Assembly: GCA_037191015.1 (NCBI GenBank)
Contig: JBBCKD010000010.1
Location: 1-64,000, forward strand
Source: Ravibacter sp037191015
GTDB lineage: Bacteria > Bacteroidota > Bacteroidia > Cytophagales > Spirosomataceae
Reading direction: 5' to 3'
DNA length: 64,000 nucleotides
Both the position numbers and the translations under genes were made by a program. Shown in pieces: positions 1 through 8,865 of the stretch. The notes beneath the pieces are model-generated. The model saw only the letters and a program-made list of their open reading frames with translations, was not told the origin of the DNA and did no database searches. Each line of letters opens with the position of its first letter. Positions within the stretch are counted from its first letter, which is position 1.

Positions 1-240
1 AACCCGGCCATACTGACTGTAACCAACAATAAGCTCACCCTGGCCGGCTTTACGGTTACGGGCAAACAAGGAGGGGGCGCGACGACTTTCGATGAAAACG
101 TTCTGACCGTTTCGGGTAGTTTTAACTATGAAGACAATGAGGGCAACAACCAGCCAACTCGCTTTTCCGGTAGTGAAGTGAACGGCCCGGCGTCGTTTAC
201 CCTGAAAGGGAGCGGTACATTTTCTGAGACTTTTTCTGCG
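1..240 (+). repeat. Direct coding repeat, copy 1 (partial)
   Basis: This stretch is nearly identical to 580-819, giving a period of 579 bases (193 codons, in frame). Differences are scattered single bases, mostly at third positions. The window starts inside the unit, so the full copy number cannot be seen. Confidence 0.85.
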
Positions 241-2181
241 TCAGGTCCCAACACCTTCAATGGCCCTGCAAGCTTCACGGCAACGGGCACCGGCGAATTG
301 AATATATCCGGAGTATACAAGTCGGCCTTTAATGGTGGCCTGTCGGTTGCGCGGACCGGTGCGGGGGCGACCGATATTTTTAATGCCGTCGGAGAGAACG
401 CGATAGCCGGTAATTTCAGCTATGTCAATAAAGTGGGCGGGGCTACCGCCATTGGCGCCGGCACCGGTAAAACCTCAATCACCGGCAAAGTGGATATCGA
501 TTACGAGTCAGGCACCCACCATAACTTTAGTCTAAGCCGGTTGGAGAATGCCGCCGGCGGCGGCACGGTGTCTATTGCCAACCCGGCCATACTGACTGTA
601 ACCAACAATAAGCTCACCCTGGCCGGTTTCACGGTTACGGGCAAACAAGGAGGGGGCGCGACGACTTTTGATGAAAATGTCCTGACCGTTCCGGATGGCT
701 TTACTTACGAAGACAATGGGGGCAACAACCAATCAACTCGCTTCTCCGGTAGCGTAGTGAACGGCCCGGCGTCGTTTACTCTGAAAGGTAGCGGTATATT
801 TTATGATACTTTTTCGGGTTTGGGGCCTAATCAGTACAATGGCAATGTCATCTACACAAGGGAAGGATCCGGCGCGATCAACATAGGCAACGGTCATACG
901 GTATCCTACGCAGCAAACCTGACTTTTGCTACGGCTACGGGCATTTCAGTAGCCGCCAACCGGGTACGCTTTAACGGAGCGACGGATGCTACATTTACGC
1001 ATGCCGGGGTAGCCGAGCCTATATTGCCCGGATTTATCCTGGAAAAATCCGGTGGTGCTAAACTGGTTTTAACCCAGCCGCTTCGCGTCAGCAACACGCT
1101 TGACTTTATCAGCGGCTATATCCAGGCTTCGGCTGAGTACCCACTGATCTTTCAACCCGGAGCAGGGCATACAAATGCCGGCGACGACAGCCATGTACTG
1201 GGACCGGTACACAAAATAGGGAATACGGAGTTTGTTTTTCCTACGGGCTCGGGGACAAAGCTGTTTTTGGCGGGGATCTCGGCCCCTTCGGGCGCTACTT
1301 CCGGGTTCAGCGCCGAATACCTGCCTGTCGATCCTGCTGATAACGGCTACAACACCGGGAATCACAATGAAACGCTGACAAAAGTATTCGACGAAGGATA
1401 TTGGGATATCAGGAGAATCGCGGGGGAAAGCGCGGTCACTGTCACCCTTGGGTATAATTTCCCGGACGGTTATATCACCGATCCCTCGAAGCTTGCCGTC
1501 GCCCATTGGAAATCGGGTACCTGGAACGACCTGGGGAATGGCGCTCATACCGATGATCTCAACGTAGGAACGGTGACGACGCTCACTACGGTTTCGGATT
1601 TCAGCCCCTTCACCCTTGCCAGTACAGATTCAAACAACCCGCTTCCGGTAACTCTTGCAGACTTCTCGGTGGCTGCCGAAAACGGAACAGCCCTGATCAG
1701 GTGGTCGACCGCTTCGGAGACCGGCGTCAGCCATTTCGAGATCGAGCGCAGCGGCGATGCCCACTCCTGGCAAATCATAGGAAGCGTGAAGGCAAGTGGT
1801 GAAAGCGCCGTGCTGCATCGCTATTCGTTCCCCGATCCGGGGGTAGCCGGGATGAGGTACTACCGCCTGCGGATGGTTGATCTCGATGGTACCTTTGCGT
1901 ACGGACCGGTCGGAAGCCTCAGGCTGGAAGGCCCTGCAATAGCGGGCCGGGTATACCCCAACCCCGCCGTCGACCGGCTGACGCTCGATCAGGAGGAAAA
2001 GGCTGATGCTGTAAAAATATTTGCCCTGTCGGGAACGGAATGGTCTCTGAAACGTTCCGATAACGGCGGTGGCAGGGGACTTTCTTTTGATGTAAGCCAT
2101 CTTCCTGCAGGGATCTATCTCCTTCGGATCGAAAGCAAGGACGGCCCGGCCAGAATCCACCGGGTAGTGATCAGCAGATAG
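1..2181 (+). CDS. T9SS-sorted repetitive surface protein, 5' end outside window
   Basis: The frame is open from base 1, so the start lies upstream. An internal ATG at 178 is not the real start because coding similarity continues to its left. The visible 726 residues begin with Ser/Thr/Gly-rich beta-type repeats (NGPASFTLKGSGTF and variants). One repeat of about 193 residues recurs with near-identical DNA. A non-repetitive beta-rich part follows, with a GSGTKLFLAG stretch. Next comes a fibronectin-like block opening PVTLADFSVAAENGTALIRWSTASE, typical of the region before a sorting signal. The last ~75 residues, with VYPNPAVDRLTL and LPAGIYLLRI, form a Por secretion system type A sorting domain. 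The protein is therefore probably secreted through T9SS and anchored at the cell surface as an adhesin or matrix-like protein. The ligand is unknown. Confidence 0.85.
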   Translation, partial: NPAILTVTNNKLTLAGFTVTGKQGGGATTFDENVLTVSGSFNYEDNEGNNQPTRFSGSEVNGPASFTLKGSGTFSETFSASGPNTFNGPASFTATGTGELNISGVYKSAFNGGLSVARTGAGATDIFNAVGENAIAGNFSYVNKVGGATAIGAGTGKTSITGKVDIDYESGTHHNFSLSRLENAAGGGTVSIANPAILTVTNNKLTLAGFTVTGKQGGGATTFDENVLTVPDGFTYEDNGGNNQSTRFSGSVVNGPASFTLKGSGIFYDTFSGLGPNQYNGNVIYTREGSGAINIGNGHTVSYAANLTFATATGISVAANRVRFNGATDATFTHAGVAEPILPGFILEKSGGAKLVLTQPLRVSNTLDFISGYIQASAEYPLIFQPGAGHTNAGDDSHVLGPVHKIGNTEFVFPTGSGTKLFLAGISAPSGATSGFSAEYLPVDPADNGYNTGNHNETLTKVFDEGYWDIRRIAGESAVTVTLGYNFPDGYITDPSKLAVAHWKSGTWNDLGNGAHTDDLNVGTVTTLTTVSDFSPFTLASTDSNNPLPVTLADFSVAAENGTALIRWSTASETGVSHFEIERSGDAHSWQIIGSVKASGESAVLHRYSFPDPGVAGMRYYRLRMVDLDGTFAYGPVGSLRLEGPAIAGRVYPNPAVDRLTLDQEEKADAVKIFALSGTEWSLKRSDNGGGRGLSFDVSHLPAGIYLLRIESKDGPARIHRVVISR
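580..819 (+). repeat. Direct coding repeat, copy 2
   Basis: Second copy of the 193-codon unit that begins NPAILTVTNNKLTLAGFTV. Similarity to copy 1 fades after the motif NGPASFTLKGSG, where the unique C-terminal part begins. Such repeats in surface proteins expand and contract by recombination and can collapse during assembly. Confidence 0.85.
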
Positions 2182-2258
2182 AATATATATCCACACCCTC
2201 CCAATCCGGCCTGCTTTCGGTTTTTAACAGAAGGCAGGCCATTTTATATCCTGCGCGT

Positions 2259-3125
2259 TTATGATTCCTGCGTCATTTTGTGGTTGACGATGTACCCGAA
2301 AATACCGGCAGTAAAAAACATAATGATGCTGTAGATGGCCGGAGGGACCGACATAACGGAATTGTTAAGGACGGTAAGCGCTATGAAGATCGCCAGCGTG
2401 CCGTTATGAATGCCGATTTCCATGCCGATAGCGATGGCCTGGCGATTTTCAATATTGAACAGCTTCGGGATGAAATAGCCGCCGAGAAGGCTTAACAGGT
2501 TGAAAGAAAGCGCAGCCAGGCCGATCTGGGCGAAATATTCGGTCAGGACTTCTTTGTCCTTGACGATGGCGGCCACGATCACAAGTACGAGCAGGATGGC
2601 GGAGGCCGTCTTGACGGGTTTGCGGAGCTTGTCGGAGAAGGACGGCCGATACCTGTGAAGCGCCATCCCTATCGCTACGGGTATCAGGACAATCGCAAAT
2701 ACCGAGATAATCTTGTTGAAAGGCATCGCGATGGCCTGGGATGCACCGAGAAAGTGGTCCATAGACAAGCCCACTATAAACGGGAGGGAAAACAGCGTCA
2801 GCACGCTGTTGATTGCCGTCAGCGTGATGTTGAGCGCGACGTCTCCGTTTGCAAGATGACTGAAAAGGTTAGCGGTAGGTCCGCCGGGAGAAGCCGCCAG
2901 CAGCATGAGCCCTACGGCCAGTTCCGGAGAGAGAGAAAATGATGTAGCGATCAGGAACGCGCCTGCGGGCAGAATTGCCATCTGGCATAGCAGCCCTACA
3001 AATACGGCTTTCGGGTACCGCACAACGCGCGTGAAGTCGGCAATGGTAAGCGATAATCCCAGGCCGAGCATGATAATGCCGAGGGCCAGAGGTAAGATGA
3101 CGGTAGAAAGTACACTTTCCTGCAT
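2259..3125 (-). CDS. Bile acid:sodium symporter family protein (BASS)
   Basis: 288 residues, almost entirely hydrophobic, with eight or more predicted membrane segments. This fits the bile acid/sodium symporter-arsenite permease superfamily, whose usual length is about 290-330. The family signatures are GLGLSLTIADF near residue 22 and ASPGGPTANLFSHLA at about 78-92, the crossing region that binds sodium. Bacterial members import organic anions such as pantoate or keto acids, and the substrate here cannot be read from sequence. The gene stands alone and is followed by no obvious partner. A rho-independent terminator lies between it and the CBS gene upstream. Confidence 0.85.
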   Translation of the reverse strand: MQESVLSTVILPLALGIIMLGLGLSLTIADFTRVVRYPKAVFVGLLCQMAILPAGAFLIATSFSLSPELAVGLMLLAASPGGPTANLFSHLANGDVALNITLTAINSVLTLFSLPFIVGLSMDHFLGASQAIAMPFNKIISVFAIVLIPVAIGMALHRYRPSFSDKLRKPVKTASAILLVLVIVAAIVKDKEVLTEYFAQIGLAALSFNLLSLLGGYFIPKLFNIENRQAIAIGMEIGIHNGTLAIFIALTVLNNSVMSVPPAIYSIIMFFTAGIFGYIVNHKMTQES

Positions 3126-3216
3126 AGGAGGGATTTTTAAGACGGATCAGTATTTTTTCTTTGATAAGTTCAAGCCTGTCTTATTATACTCATTCCTTTG
3201 CCTCACCCCCGTCCAA

Positions 3217-3246
3217 CAAAAAAGAAGGTCGCCACCGGCAACCTCC
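3217..3246 (-). terminator. Rho-independent terminator after the CBS gene
   Basis: On the minus strand AGGTTGCC, a GGT loop and GGCGACCT form an 8-pair stem with one G-T pair, followed by a run of T (TTCTTTTTTG). It sits just downstream of the 3287-3706 stop codon, and would separate that gene from the symporter gene. Confidence 0.7.
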
Positions 3247-3286
3247 TTTCGGAATTCTCTATTACTATGAAAACTTGACTTCCGGA

Positions 3287-3706
3287 TCAGTATTGTTCCA
3301 GGAGGTATTTAATAATATCGGTGGTAGTCACGATCCCGACCAGGGCTGCGTTGTCGTCAACCACGGGTAACGTGTGAAATTCTTCCTGTGCGAATATCTC
3401 GGCGACATCTTTTACGGTTGCGTCGATTTTGACCAGGCGGGGCCTGGCGGTCATTACCTGCGAGACGGAAAGCATGGTCAGCACCGCCTCATCTGCTCCT
3501 TCCTGATTTTCGAACAGCGAACCGAATGTCAGGCGGTTGATGTCCGTTCTGCTGATGATACCTGCCACCTCTTTACCGTCCACTACGGGGATGTGGCGGA
3601 TCTTATGCTTTTTCAGGGTGTCGACCACATCAGACAATTCATCGTTCAGGTTGACGGTCTGTACGTTGTGAGTCATGATAGCCGATACAGGTTCTCTGCG
3701 TTTCAT
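3287..3706 (-). CDS. CBS-domain protein
   Basis: 139 residues made of two CBS domains, roughly 8-62 and 80-136, with nothing else attached. The first holds VSAIMTHNVQTV and IRHIPVVDGKEVAGIISRTD, the second VSQVMTARPRLV and FHTLPVVDDNAALVGIVTTTD. A CBS pair forms a Bateman module that usually binds adenine nucleotides and tunes a partner protein. No partner is fused or adjacent here, so the target is unknown. It is probably cytosolic. The gene is followed by a clear terminator and preceded by a repeat-rich spacer. Confidence 0.9.
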   Translation of the reverse strand: MKRREPVSAIMTHNVQTVNLNDELSDVVDTLKKHKIRHIPVVDGKEVAGIISRTDINRLTFGSLFENQEGADEAVLTMLSVSQVMTARPRLVKIDATVKDVAEIFAQEEFHTLPVVDDNAALVGIVTTTDIIKYLLEQY

Positions 3707-3824
3707 AATTGTATTATTATGTTTAATTGTATTTGCAAAACTAAGTAGCTTAAAAGGAAAGGATTATGACGAAAGTCATGAATCAGAAAAACTTTAGTCG
3801 TAGAAGTCCTTTTATGGTACGGGG

Positions 3825-3975
3825 ACACAGAGAGCCACAGAGGAAAAGAGAGGACCACAGAGAGTTAGTGTGTGATGGCTCTGTGGCTCTCTGTGTAACC
3901 TCTGTGGTCCTCTGTGTAATATTTAGATAGTCGCCACAGGCGACAGAAAGGGCTTCGGGACTGCAAGTCCCGAAG
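3825..3975. repeat. Compound palindromic intergenic repeat (CTCTGTGGCTCTCTGTGT type)
   Basis: Two 18-base arms, ACACAGAGAGCCACAGAG at 3825-3842 and its exact reverse complement at 3879-3896, interleave with a 14-base pair of arms at 3849-3862 and 3900-3913. Two hairpins follow: TCGCC-ACA-GGCGA at 3931-3943, and a 10-base stem CTTCGGGACT with loop GCA at 3953-3975. No gene is seen from 3707 to 3987. The small open frame across this region is built from the repeat and is not supported. The last hairpin lies just past the stop of the symporter gene at 3988 and may end its transcript. Confidence 0.8.
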
Positions 3976-3987
3976 AGCATCAGGGCG

Positions 3988-5181
3988 TTATTCCGTCTCT
4001 TCCGGCGGGAAGAATTCATTTTCGCTTTTTGCGATGACGACGGTGGCTACTGCGTTACCTATGATGTTGGTAATAGCCCTGGCTTCGCTCAGGAATTTGT
4101 CGATGCCGAGCAGAAAAGCCAGCCCTTCGATAGGGATTTTAGGGAAAGCGGTAAGTGTTGAAGCGAGCACGATGAAGCCGCTGCCGGTCACCCCGGCGGC
4201 TCCTTTGGAAGTAATCATCAGGATCCCGAGTATCCCGGCCAGTTCCCATAAAGTGAGATGAACACCATACAGCTGGGCAATAAACAGCACGGCCATCGAC
4301 AGGTAGATGGAAGTGCCGTCGAGATTGAAAGAATATCCCGTGGGCACTACCAACCCGACTACCGCTTTACTACAGCCCATTTTCTGAAGCTTTTCCATGA
4401 TGGAAGGTAAGGCAGATTCCGACGACGACGTAGCGAAAACCAGCAGAAGCTCTTCTTTGATGTATTTGAGAAAGCTCAGGATGCTCATCTTGAAGTAACG
4501 CATGATGGATCCCAGGACAAAAAAGACAAAAATGATCATCGTGGCATAGACGCTGAGCATCAGCTTCCCCAGCGGGATCAGGGTCTGAAGGCCGAAATTG
4601 CCTACCGCGTAGGCTATTCCCCCGAAAGCGCCGAGCGGCGCCAGGTACATCACCCATCTCAGGAGCTTGAAAACGACCATGGAGAATTTCGACAGTTTCG
4701 ACACGAGCATTTCCCGCTGGGGAATACGGTTTACGACAACCCCGCAAATCATGGCGGCTGCCAGTACCTGTAAGGTGAAATTGGATTTAAAGAAGTTCCA
4801 CCAGCTGAATTCCTGCTGCGGGGCACTGGTAAACTTCGAGGCATCCTGGGCAGTAAGGCCCGAAATATCTATTTTACCAGGTTCGGCATACCAGGCGATC
4901 AGTATTCCCAGGACAAGGGCAGCCGTCGTGACGATTTCAAAATAGATTACTGCTTTCAGGCCCAGCCTGCCTACTTTCTTAAGGTCGCCGACGCTGCTCA
5001 TGCCGAGCACGATGGTAGAGAAAATGATGGGCCCTATGAACAGCTTGATAATATTAATGAAGGTGCGGCCGACGATGTCCATTTTAACCGCAACAGACGG
5101 GTAAAAATGTCCCAGCAAAACACCACAAATAATAGCTAATAGTACCTGGAATGCGAGGTTTGTAACGATCTTTTTGAGCAC
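3988..5181 (-). CDS. Dicarboxylate/amino acid:cation symporter (DAACS family)
   Basis: 397 residues with about eight membrane helices and two re-entrant loops, the layout of GltP/DctA transporters (usual length 400-440). Signature motifs are the serine-rich hairpin TSSSESALPS at 251-260 and PTGYSFNLDGTSIYLS at about 280-295, which in characterised members form the substrate and sodium sites. The protein should couple uptake of glutamate, aspartate or C4-dicarboxylates to sodium or proton flow across the inner membrane. Which of these is used cannot be decided. The gene stands alone, with a RhaT-like transporter gene upstream on the same strand after a 79-base gap. Confidence 0.9.
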   Translation of the reverse strand: MLKKIVTNLAFQVLLAIICGVLLGHFYPSVAVKMDIVGRTFINIIKLFIGPIIFSTIVLGMSSVGDLKKVGRLGLKAVIYFEIVTTAALVLGILIAWYAEPGKIDISGLTAQDASKFTSAPQQEFSWWNFFKSNFTLQVLAAAMICGVVVNRIPQREMLVSKLSKFSMVVFKLLRWVMYLAPLGAFGGIAYAVGNFGLQTLIPLGKLMLSVYATMIIFVFFVLGSIMRYFKMSILSFLKYIKEELLLVFATSSSESALPSIMEKLQKMGCSKAVVGLVVPTGYSFNLDGTSIYLSMAVLFIAQLYGVHLTLWELAGILGILMITSKGAAGVTGSGFIVLASTLTAFPKIPIEGLAFLLGIDKFLSEARAITNIIGNAVATVVIAKSENEFFPPEETE

Positions 5182-5260
5182 TGTGTATAAGAAAGGCGGC
5201 TAAGGATAATTCGTTTCCGCCTTAAAGAAACAAAAAAAAGACCAAACCCCGGATAATGTT

Positions 5261-6343
5261 CTATTGTTTCAGGTAATTGCCGTATCCTACGACCAGGACG
5301 GAGAGCAGGATAACGGCTATGCCCCAGATAATGGTCCGCAGCGTTTTTCGCTGCACCCCCTTCCATTCATTCAGGATCAGGCCCCAGCTGTTGGCGACAA
5401 GTATGATAAAGGCCATGTGAAGTATCCATGAGCTGGGCCCGTTCCCGAGCTTGCTTTCTCCCATCCCGTAGAAGAAAAACTGCATAAACCAGGTAGTGCC
5501 CGCCACAGCGGAGAAGAGGTAGTTGGATAGCAGGGGCGTATCTGAATTGGTATAATCGCCGAAGCTTTTGTTCTTGATATTCAGCCCCATACACCAGATC
5601 AGGTTGGTGGTCAGGCCTCCCAGCAGGATAATAATATAGGTAACGTTGTTTTGAAACAGGAATTCTCCCTGTCCGGGATTCAGCGCTTTCCAGGCCTCAT
5701 TCGCTTCTTCGGCCATAACCTTTCCGGCATCGATCCCGAACGCGAAGCAGGCGCTCAGAATGCCTGAAACGATCGATACAAACAGGCCGAGCCCTATTTT
5801 ATATTCCGTGTCGGAAGCGCCTGTATTCCCGGCCTGCTTCATATCCTTATCCTTCATATCGCCGGCCTTCCCGCACAGAATGATCCCGATCACACAGATC
5901 AAAAGCCCCAGCAATACCATTTGCCCCCAACCGTTGGTAGCGAGATCACCGATCGTGTCCTTACCGGAAACAGGATAGAACTGGTAGTAGACCGAAGGCA
6001 GCAGCGCTCCGAATACGGAACATAGTCCCAGGATGATGGAGCTTCCGAGCGCAACGCCCAGGTACCGGACCCCCAGCCCGTAGGTGAGACCGCCTATTCC
6101 CCATAAAACGCCAAAAAAGTACGTAAGCCAGAGGATGCCTCCGTCGGTGTGGCGTATGATCTCCATGTAGCCCGGGATCGTGAGCCATGCTGATAAGAAG
6201 GGTACGATCAGCCACGAAAAAATTCCACCCACCAGCCAATACGATTCCCAGGACCATTGCTTTACTTTTTTATAGGGTATGTAGAAACTACCAGAGGCAA
6301 AACCGCCTATGAAGTGGAAAATTACTCCGAGTAAAGCTTGCAT
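5261..6343 (-). CDS. L-rhamnose/proton symporter RhaT-like permease
   Basis: 360 residues with about ten hydrophobic segments. The N-terminal GVIFHFIGGFASGSFYIPYKKVKQWSWE and the GVLWGIGGLTYGLGVRYLG stretch match the RhaT family of the drug/metabolite transporter superfamily (usual length about 340-360). RhaT imports L-rhamnose, and sometimes L-lyxose or L-mannose, with protons. No rhamnose isomerase, kinase or aldolase gene is adjacent, so the exact substrate here is open. Other sugars have been assigned to bacteroidete RhaT-like proteins. Start chosen at the first ATG, which precedes the first membrane helix directly. Confidence 0.85.
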   Translation of the reverse strand: MQALLGVIFHFIGGFASGSFYIPYKKVKQWSWESYWLVGGIFSWLIVPFLSAWLTIPGYMEIIRHTDGGILWLTYFFGVLWGIGGLTYGLGVRYLGVALGSSIILGLCSVFGALLPSVYYQFYPVSGKDTIGDLATNGWGQMVLLGLLICVIGIILCGKAGDMKDKDMKQAGNTGASDTEYKIGLGLFVSIVSGILSACFAFGIDAGKVMAEEANEAWKALNPGQGEFLFQNNVTYIIILLGGLTTNLIWCMGLNIKNKSFGDYTNSDTPLLSNYLFSAVAGTTWFMQFFFYGMGESKLGNGPSSWILHMAFIILVANSWGLILNEWKGVQRKTLRTIIWGIAVILLSVLVVGYGNYLKQ

Positions 6344-6439
6344 TTACGAAAGGTTGAAGATGTGCCTGGATAAAATTTGCGCAAATATTCATTGGAATAA
6401 TTTTAAAAGCTACCTGTACTTTACTGCTGTGCCGGAATT

Positions 6440-6500
6440 ATGAATGGAGAGTTGAAAATTGAAAATTGAAAGTTGAGAATTGAAAGTTGAGAATTATGAA
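6440..6500. repeat. Tandem-like attgaaa/gttgaga spacer repeat
   Basis: AT-rich array of near-heptamers (GTTGAAA, ATTGAAA, GTTGAGA) in the gap 6344-6593 upstream of the aminotransferase gene. The same words, as an inverted pair, reappear at 60648-60725. No gene is seen in this spacer. Confidence 0.65.
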
Positions 6501-6565
6501 TGGCATTGCGTTCAATTTCCGATAGTTGACGGCTGATTTCTGATAGCTGATAGCGGTTTATATAG

Positions 6566-6573
6566 TAACTTTG
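6566..6573 (+). promoter_or_regulatory. Bacteroidota -7 promoter element (TAACTTTG)
   Basis: TAACTTTG matches the TAnnTTTG -7 consensus of the Bacteroidota housekeeping sigma factor exactly. It lies 20 bases before the aminotransferase ATG, leaving a very short leader. A clear -33 element was not seen. Confidence 0.55.
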
Positions 6574-6593
6574 CGCACTTTGAATATAAAGCG

Positions 6594-7757
6594 ATGATTA
6601 TTGAACCTGCCCAACGGGCAAAACAAGCTACAGAATATTACTTTTCAGTCAAACTGGGGGAAGTAAGGAAGCTGGTGGCCGAAGGTCATGATGTAATTAA
6701 CCTGGGAATAGGAAACCCGGATATGGAGCCTTCCCCGGCTACTTTGGACGCGATCAGGCAATCGGTCGGCGATGCTTCGGCACATGGTTATCCACCTTAT
6801 GCCGGCATACCTGTTTTTAAGGAAGCCGTTGCGCGGTTCTATCGTGAGATATATGGCGTAACGCTCGATCCTGTGAAGGAGATATTACCCCTCATAGGTT
6901 CAAAAGAGGGTATTACCCATATTTCGCTTACGTTTCTGGACCCCGGCGATGAAGTCCTTGTGCCGGAGCTGGGTTACCCCACCTACAGGGCGGTATCGCA
7001 AATGGTGGGGGGCGTGGTAAAGGAGTATCCTTTGCTGGAGGAATCGGGCTGGCAACCGGACTGGAAGGCTATGGACGCCCTGGTTACCGCCAGGACGAAA
7101 ATCCTCTGGATGAACTATCCCCATATGCCGACCGGCGGACCTGCGACGCAGGAGCTTTTTGAACAGGCCGTTGCCTTTGCAAAAAGAAACCGGGTGCTGA
7201 TATGCCATGATAACCCGTACAGCCTTATCCTGAACAAAAAGGCGCCGATCAGCCTGCTGTCGGTTGAAGGTGCGAAAGAAGTGGCGATAGAGCTGAATTC
7301 AATGAGCAAGTCGCATAATATGGCGGGGTGGCGTCTCGGCTGGCTGGCAGGGGGAGAGGCTTATATCAGCGCGGTGCTAAAAATCAAAACGAACATAGAT
7401 TCGGGCATGTTCAGGGCGCTCCAGGAAGCAGGCGCGGTTGCGCTGGGCAATTCGAAGGAATGGCACATCGAAAGGAATTCGGTGTATAATGGCAGGCTGG
7501 AAGCCGCCGAAGCCATGTTGCGCGCGCTGGGATGCACATGGGATGATAAGCAGGAAGGCCTGTTCCTTTGGGGCAAGCTCCCGGCTGACGCCCCGGACGC
7601 GGAGGAAATAATAGACGACCTCCTTTATCAGAAGCATATCTTTCTTGCTCCCGGCTTTATTTTCGGCGAGAAAGGAAGAAAGTATATCCGGATCTCGCTC
7701 TGTACACCGAAAGAGCGGATCTGGGAAGCAGTCGGAAGAATTACCGGGAAAGAATAA
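6594..7757 (+). CDS. Class I/II aminotransferase, probably aromatic amino acid type
   Basis: 387 residues of a fold-type I PLP aminotransferase. The PLP lysine is K239 in NSMSKSHNMAGWRLGW, and the phosphate-binding arginine of that motif is R247. NPDMEPSP near residue 41 and HDNPY near 205 are further family marks. The overall sequence resembles LL-diaminopimelate/aspartate-type aminotransferases. Prephenate dehydrogenase follows after 14 bases in the same direction. In Bacteroidota an aminotransferase in this position commonly makes tyrosine and phenylalanine from their keto acids, which is the preferred role here. Usual neighbours pheA and DAHP synthase are not in the window. Confidence 0.85.
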   Translation: MIIEPAQRAKQATEYYFSVKLGEVRKLVAEGHDVINLGIGNPDMEPSPATLDAIRQSVGDASAHGYPPYAGIPVFKEAVARFYREIYGVTLDPVKEILPLIGSKEGITHISLTFLDPGDEVLVPELGYPTYRAVSQMVGGVVKEYPLLEESGWQPDWKAMDALVTARTKILWMNYPHMPTGGPATQELFEQAVAFAKRNRVLICHDNPYSLILNKKAPISLLSVEGAKEVAIELNSMSKSHNMAGWRLGWLAGGEAYISAVLKIKTNIDSGMFRALQEAGAVALGNSKEWHIERNSVYNGRLEAAEAMLRALGCTWDDKQEGLFLWGKLPADAPDAEEIIDDLLYQKHIFLAPGFIFGEKGRKYIRISLCTPKERIWEAVGRITGKE

Positions 7758-7771
7758 AAAGACATAAGCAC

Positions 7772-8629
7772 ATGATTGTCAGTATAATAGGAATAGGTTT
7801 GTTAGGAGGCTCACTTGCGTTATCGCTGCGCGAGAAGTATCCTAAAATGACCCTGTTAGGTGTGGATAAGTCCGTTGTGCACCAGAAAATAGCCATTGCA
7901 AAGGGAATAGTGGACAGGGTGGTAGAACTCGATGAAGCGGTCGCTCTTTCGGAGCTGGTGGTGCTGGCTACCCCGGTAGATATTATTTCGGATCTTTTGC
8001 CGGAAGTGCTGGATAAAATTCCGGCGGGCCGCACGGTCATGGACTTCGGTTCGACAAAAGAGCTGATCTGCGGCATTGCTGATCAGCATCCCGGAAGGGC
8101 CCAGTTTGTGGCAGTACACCCCATGGCGGGAACCGAGAATTCGGGCCCGGCGGCGGCATTTAAGGAACTGCTTCCGCAGCAGCACGTTATCATCTGCGAC
8201 AGGCAGAAAAGCAACTCCGATTCGGTGGCGTTGGTAGAGGCGCTGCTGATCGATATCGGGATGAAGATACATTATATGAACCCGGTTGAGCACGATCTTC
8301 ACCTGGCTTATGTGTCTCATCTCAGTCACGTGAGCTCCTTTGCGCTGGGGCTGACAGTGCTCGAGAAGGAAAAAGACGAAAAAGCGATTTTCAGGATGGC
8401 CGGAACGGGGTTTTCGTCGACCGTGCGCCTTGCCAAGAGCTCGCCCCAGATGTGGGCGCCGATCTTTAACCAGAATAAGGAGAACGTGAGCCGGGCGCTG
8501 GGAGATTACATCGAGTACCTTCAGAAATTCAAGGCTGCTATCGACTCCGACGAGTTGGATAGCAGCCTTGAGTATATGACGCGTTCAAATGATATCCGGA
8601 GAATACTGGAGGGAATAGAGAAGAAATAA
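7772..8629 (+). CDS. tyrA: Prephenate dehydrogenase
   Basis: 285 residues. An N-terminal Rossmann motif GIGLLGGSLALSL (residues 6-18) binds NAD(P), and VAVHPMAGTENSGP with its conserved histidine is the family active-site region. The C-terminal helical dimerisation part carries SHLSHVSSFALGL. There is no ACT domain and no fused chorismate mutase, so this is the short monofunctional form. It oxidatively decarboxylates prephenate to 4-hydroxyphenylpyruvate, which the aminotransferase just upstream would convert to tyrosine. The two genes are very probably cotranscribed from the promoter at 6566. Confidence 0.92.
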   Translation: MIVSIIGIGLLGGSLALSLREKYPKMTLLGVDKSVVHQKIAIAKGIVDRVVELDEAVALSELVVLATPVDIISDLLPEVLDKIPAGRTVMDFGSTKELICGIADQHPGRAQFVAVHPMAGTENSGPAAAFKELLPQQHVIICDRQKSNSDSVALVEALLIDIGMKIHYMNPVEHDLHLAYVSHLSHVSSFALGLTVLEKEKDEKAIFRMAGTGFSSTVRLAKSSPQMWAPIFNQNKENVSRALGDYIEYLQKFKAAIDSDELDSSLEYMTRSNDIRRILEGIEKK

Positions 8630-8779
8630 GGGATCCGTCGTCCGGTCATTTTGACGGAGGAACGACAGACGGAAAAATTCTCCTGTAATTAAATGAATAC
8701 TGCCCGATAGGGGTGAATGGCGAGCTACGAGATCGACCGAGCCTACGGCTCTGAACCCTGGCTTGGTACCCGGTCAGAA

Positions 8780-8865
8780 TCGTTAAGATGGTGCTTCATG
8801 TCCTTAATCCCTTAATGTTTTCACGTCTTTATGAACCATTAAGAAGTTAAGGTCACCCCGATTAT
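8780..8865. repeat. Short inverted repeat with ttaatg/cattaa words
   Basis: CCTTAATCCCTTAATG and CATTAAGAAGTTAAGG can pair imperfectly between two convergent genes and may act as a terminator. Related words occur in the spacer at 62080-62235. The rest of 8630-8865 holds no recognisable feature. Confidence 0.5.

Noticed and set aside
178..2181. Start of the first surface protein at ATG 178
   Set aside because: The coding repeat extends upstream of this codon in frame to base 1, so the true start is outside the window.
3211..3225. Third GntR operator (GTCCAACAAA near the symporter)
   Set aside because: Only one half of the palindrome is present, inside a terminator region.
3783..4019. Small frame downstream of the dicarboxylate symporter
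   Set aside because: It is made of palindromic repeat words and overlaps the symporter end.
6440..6500. CRISPR-like array
   Set aside because: Units are about seven bases with no unique spacers and no cas genes nearby.
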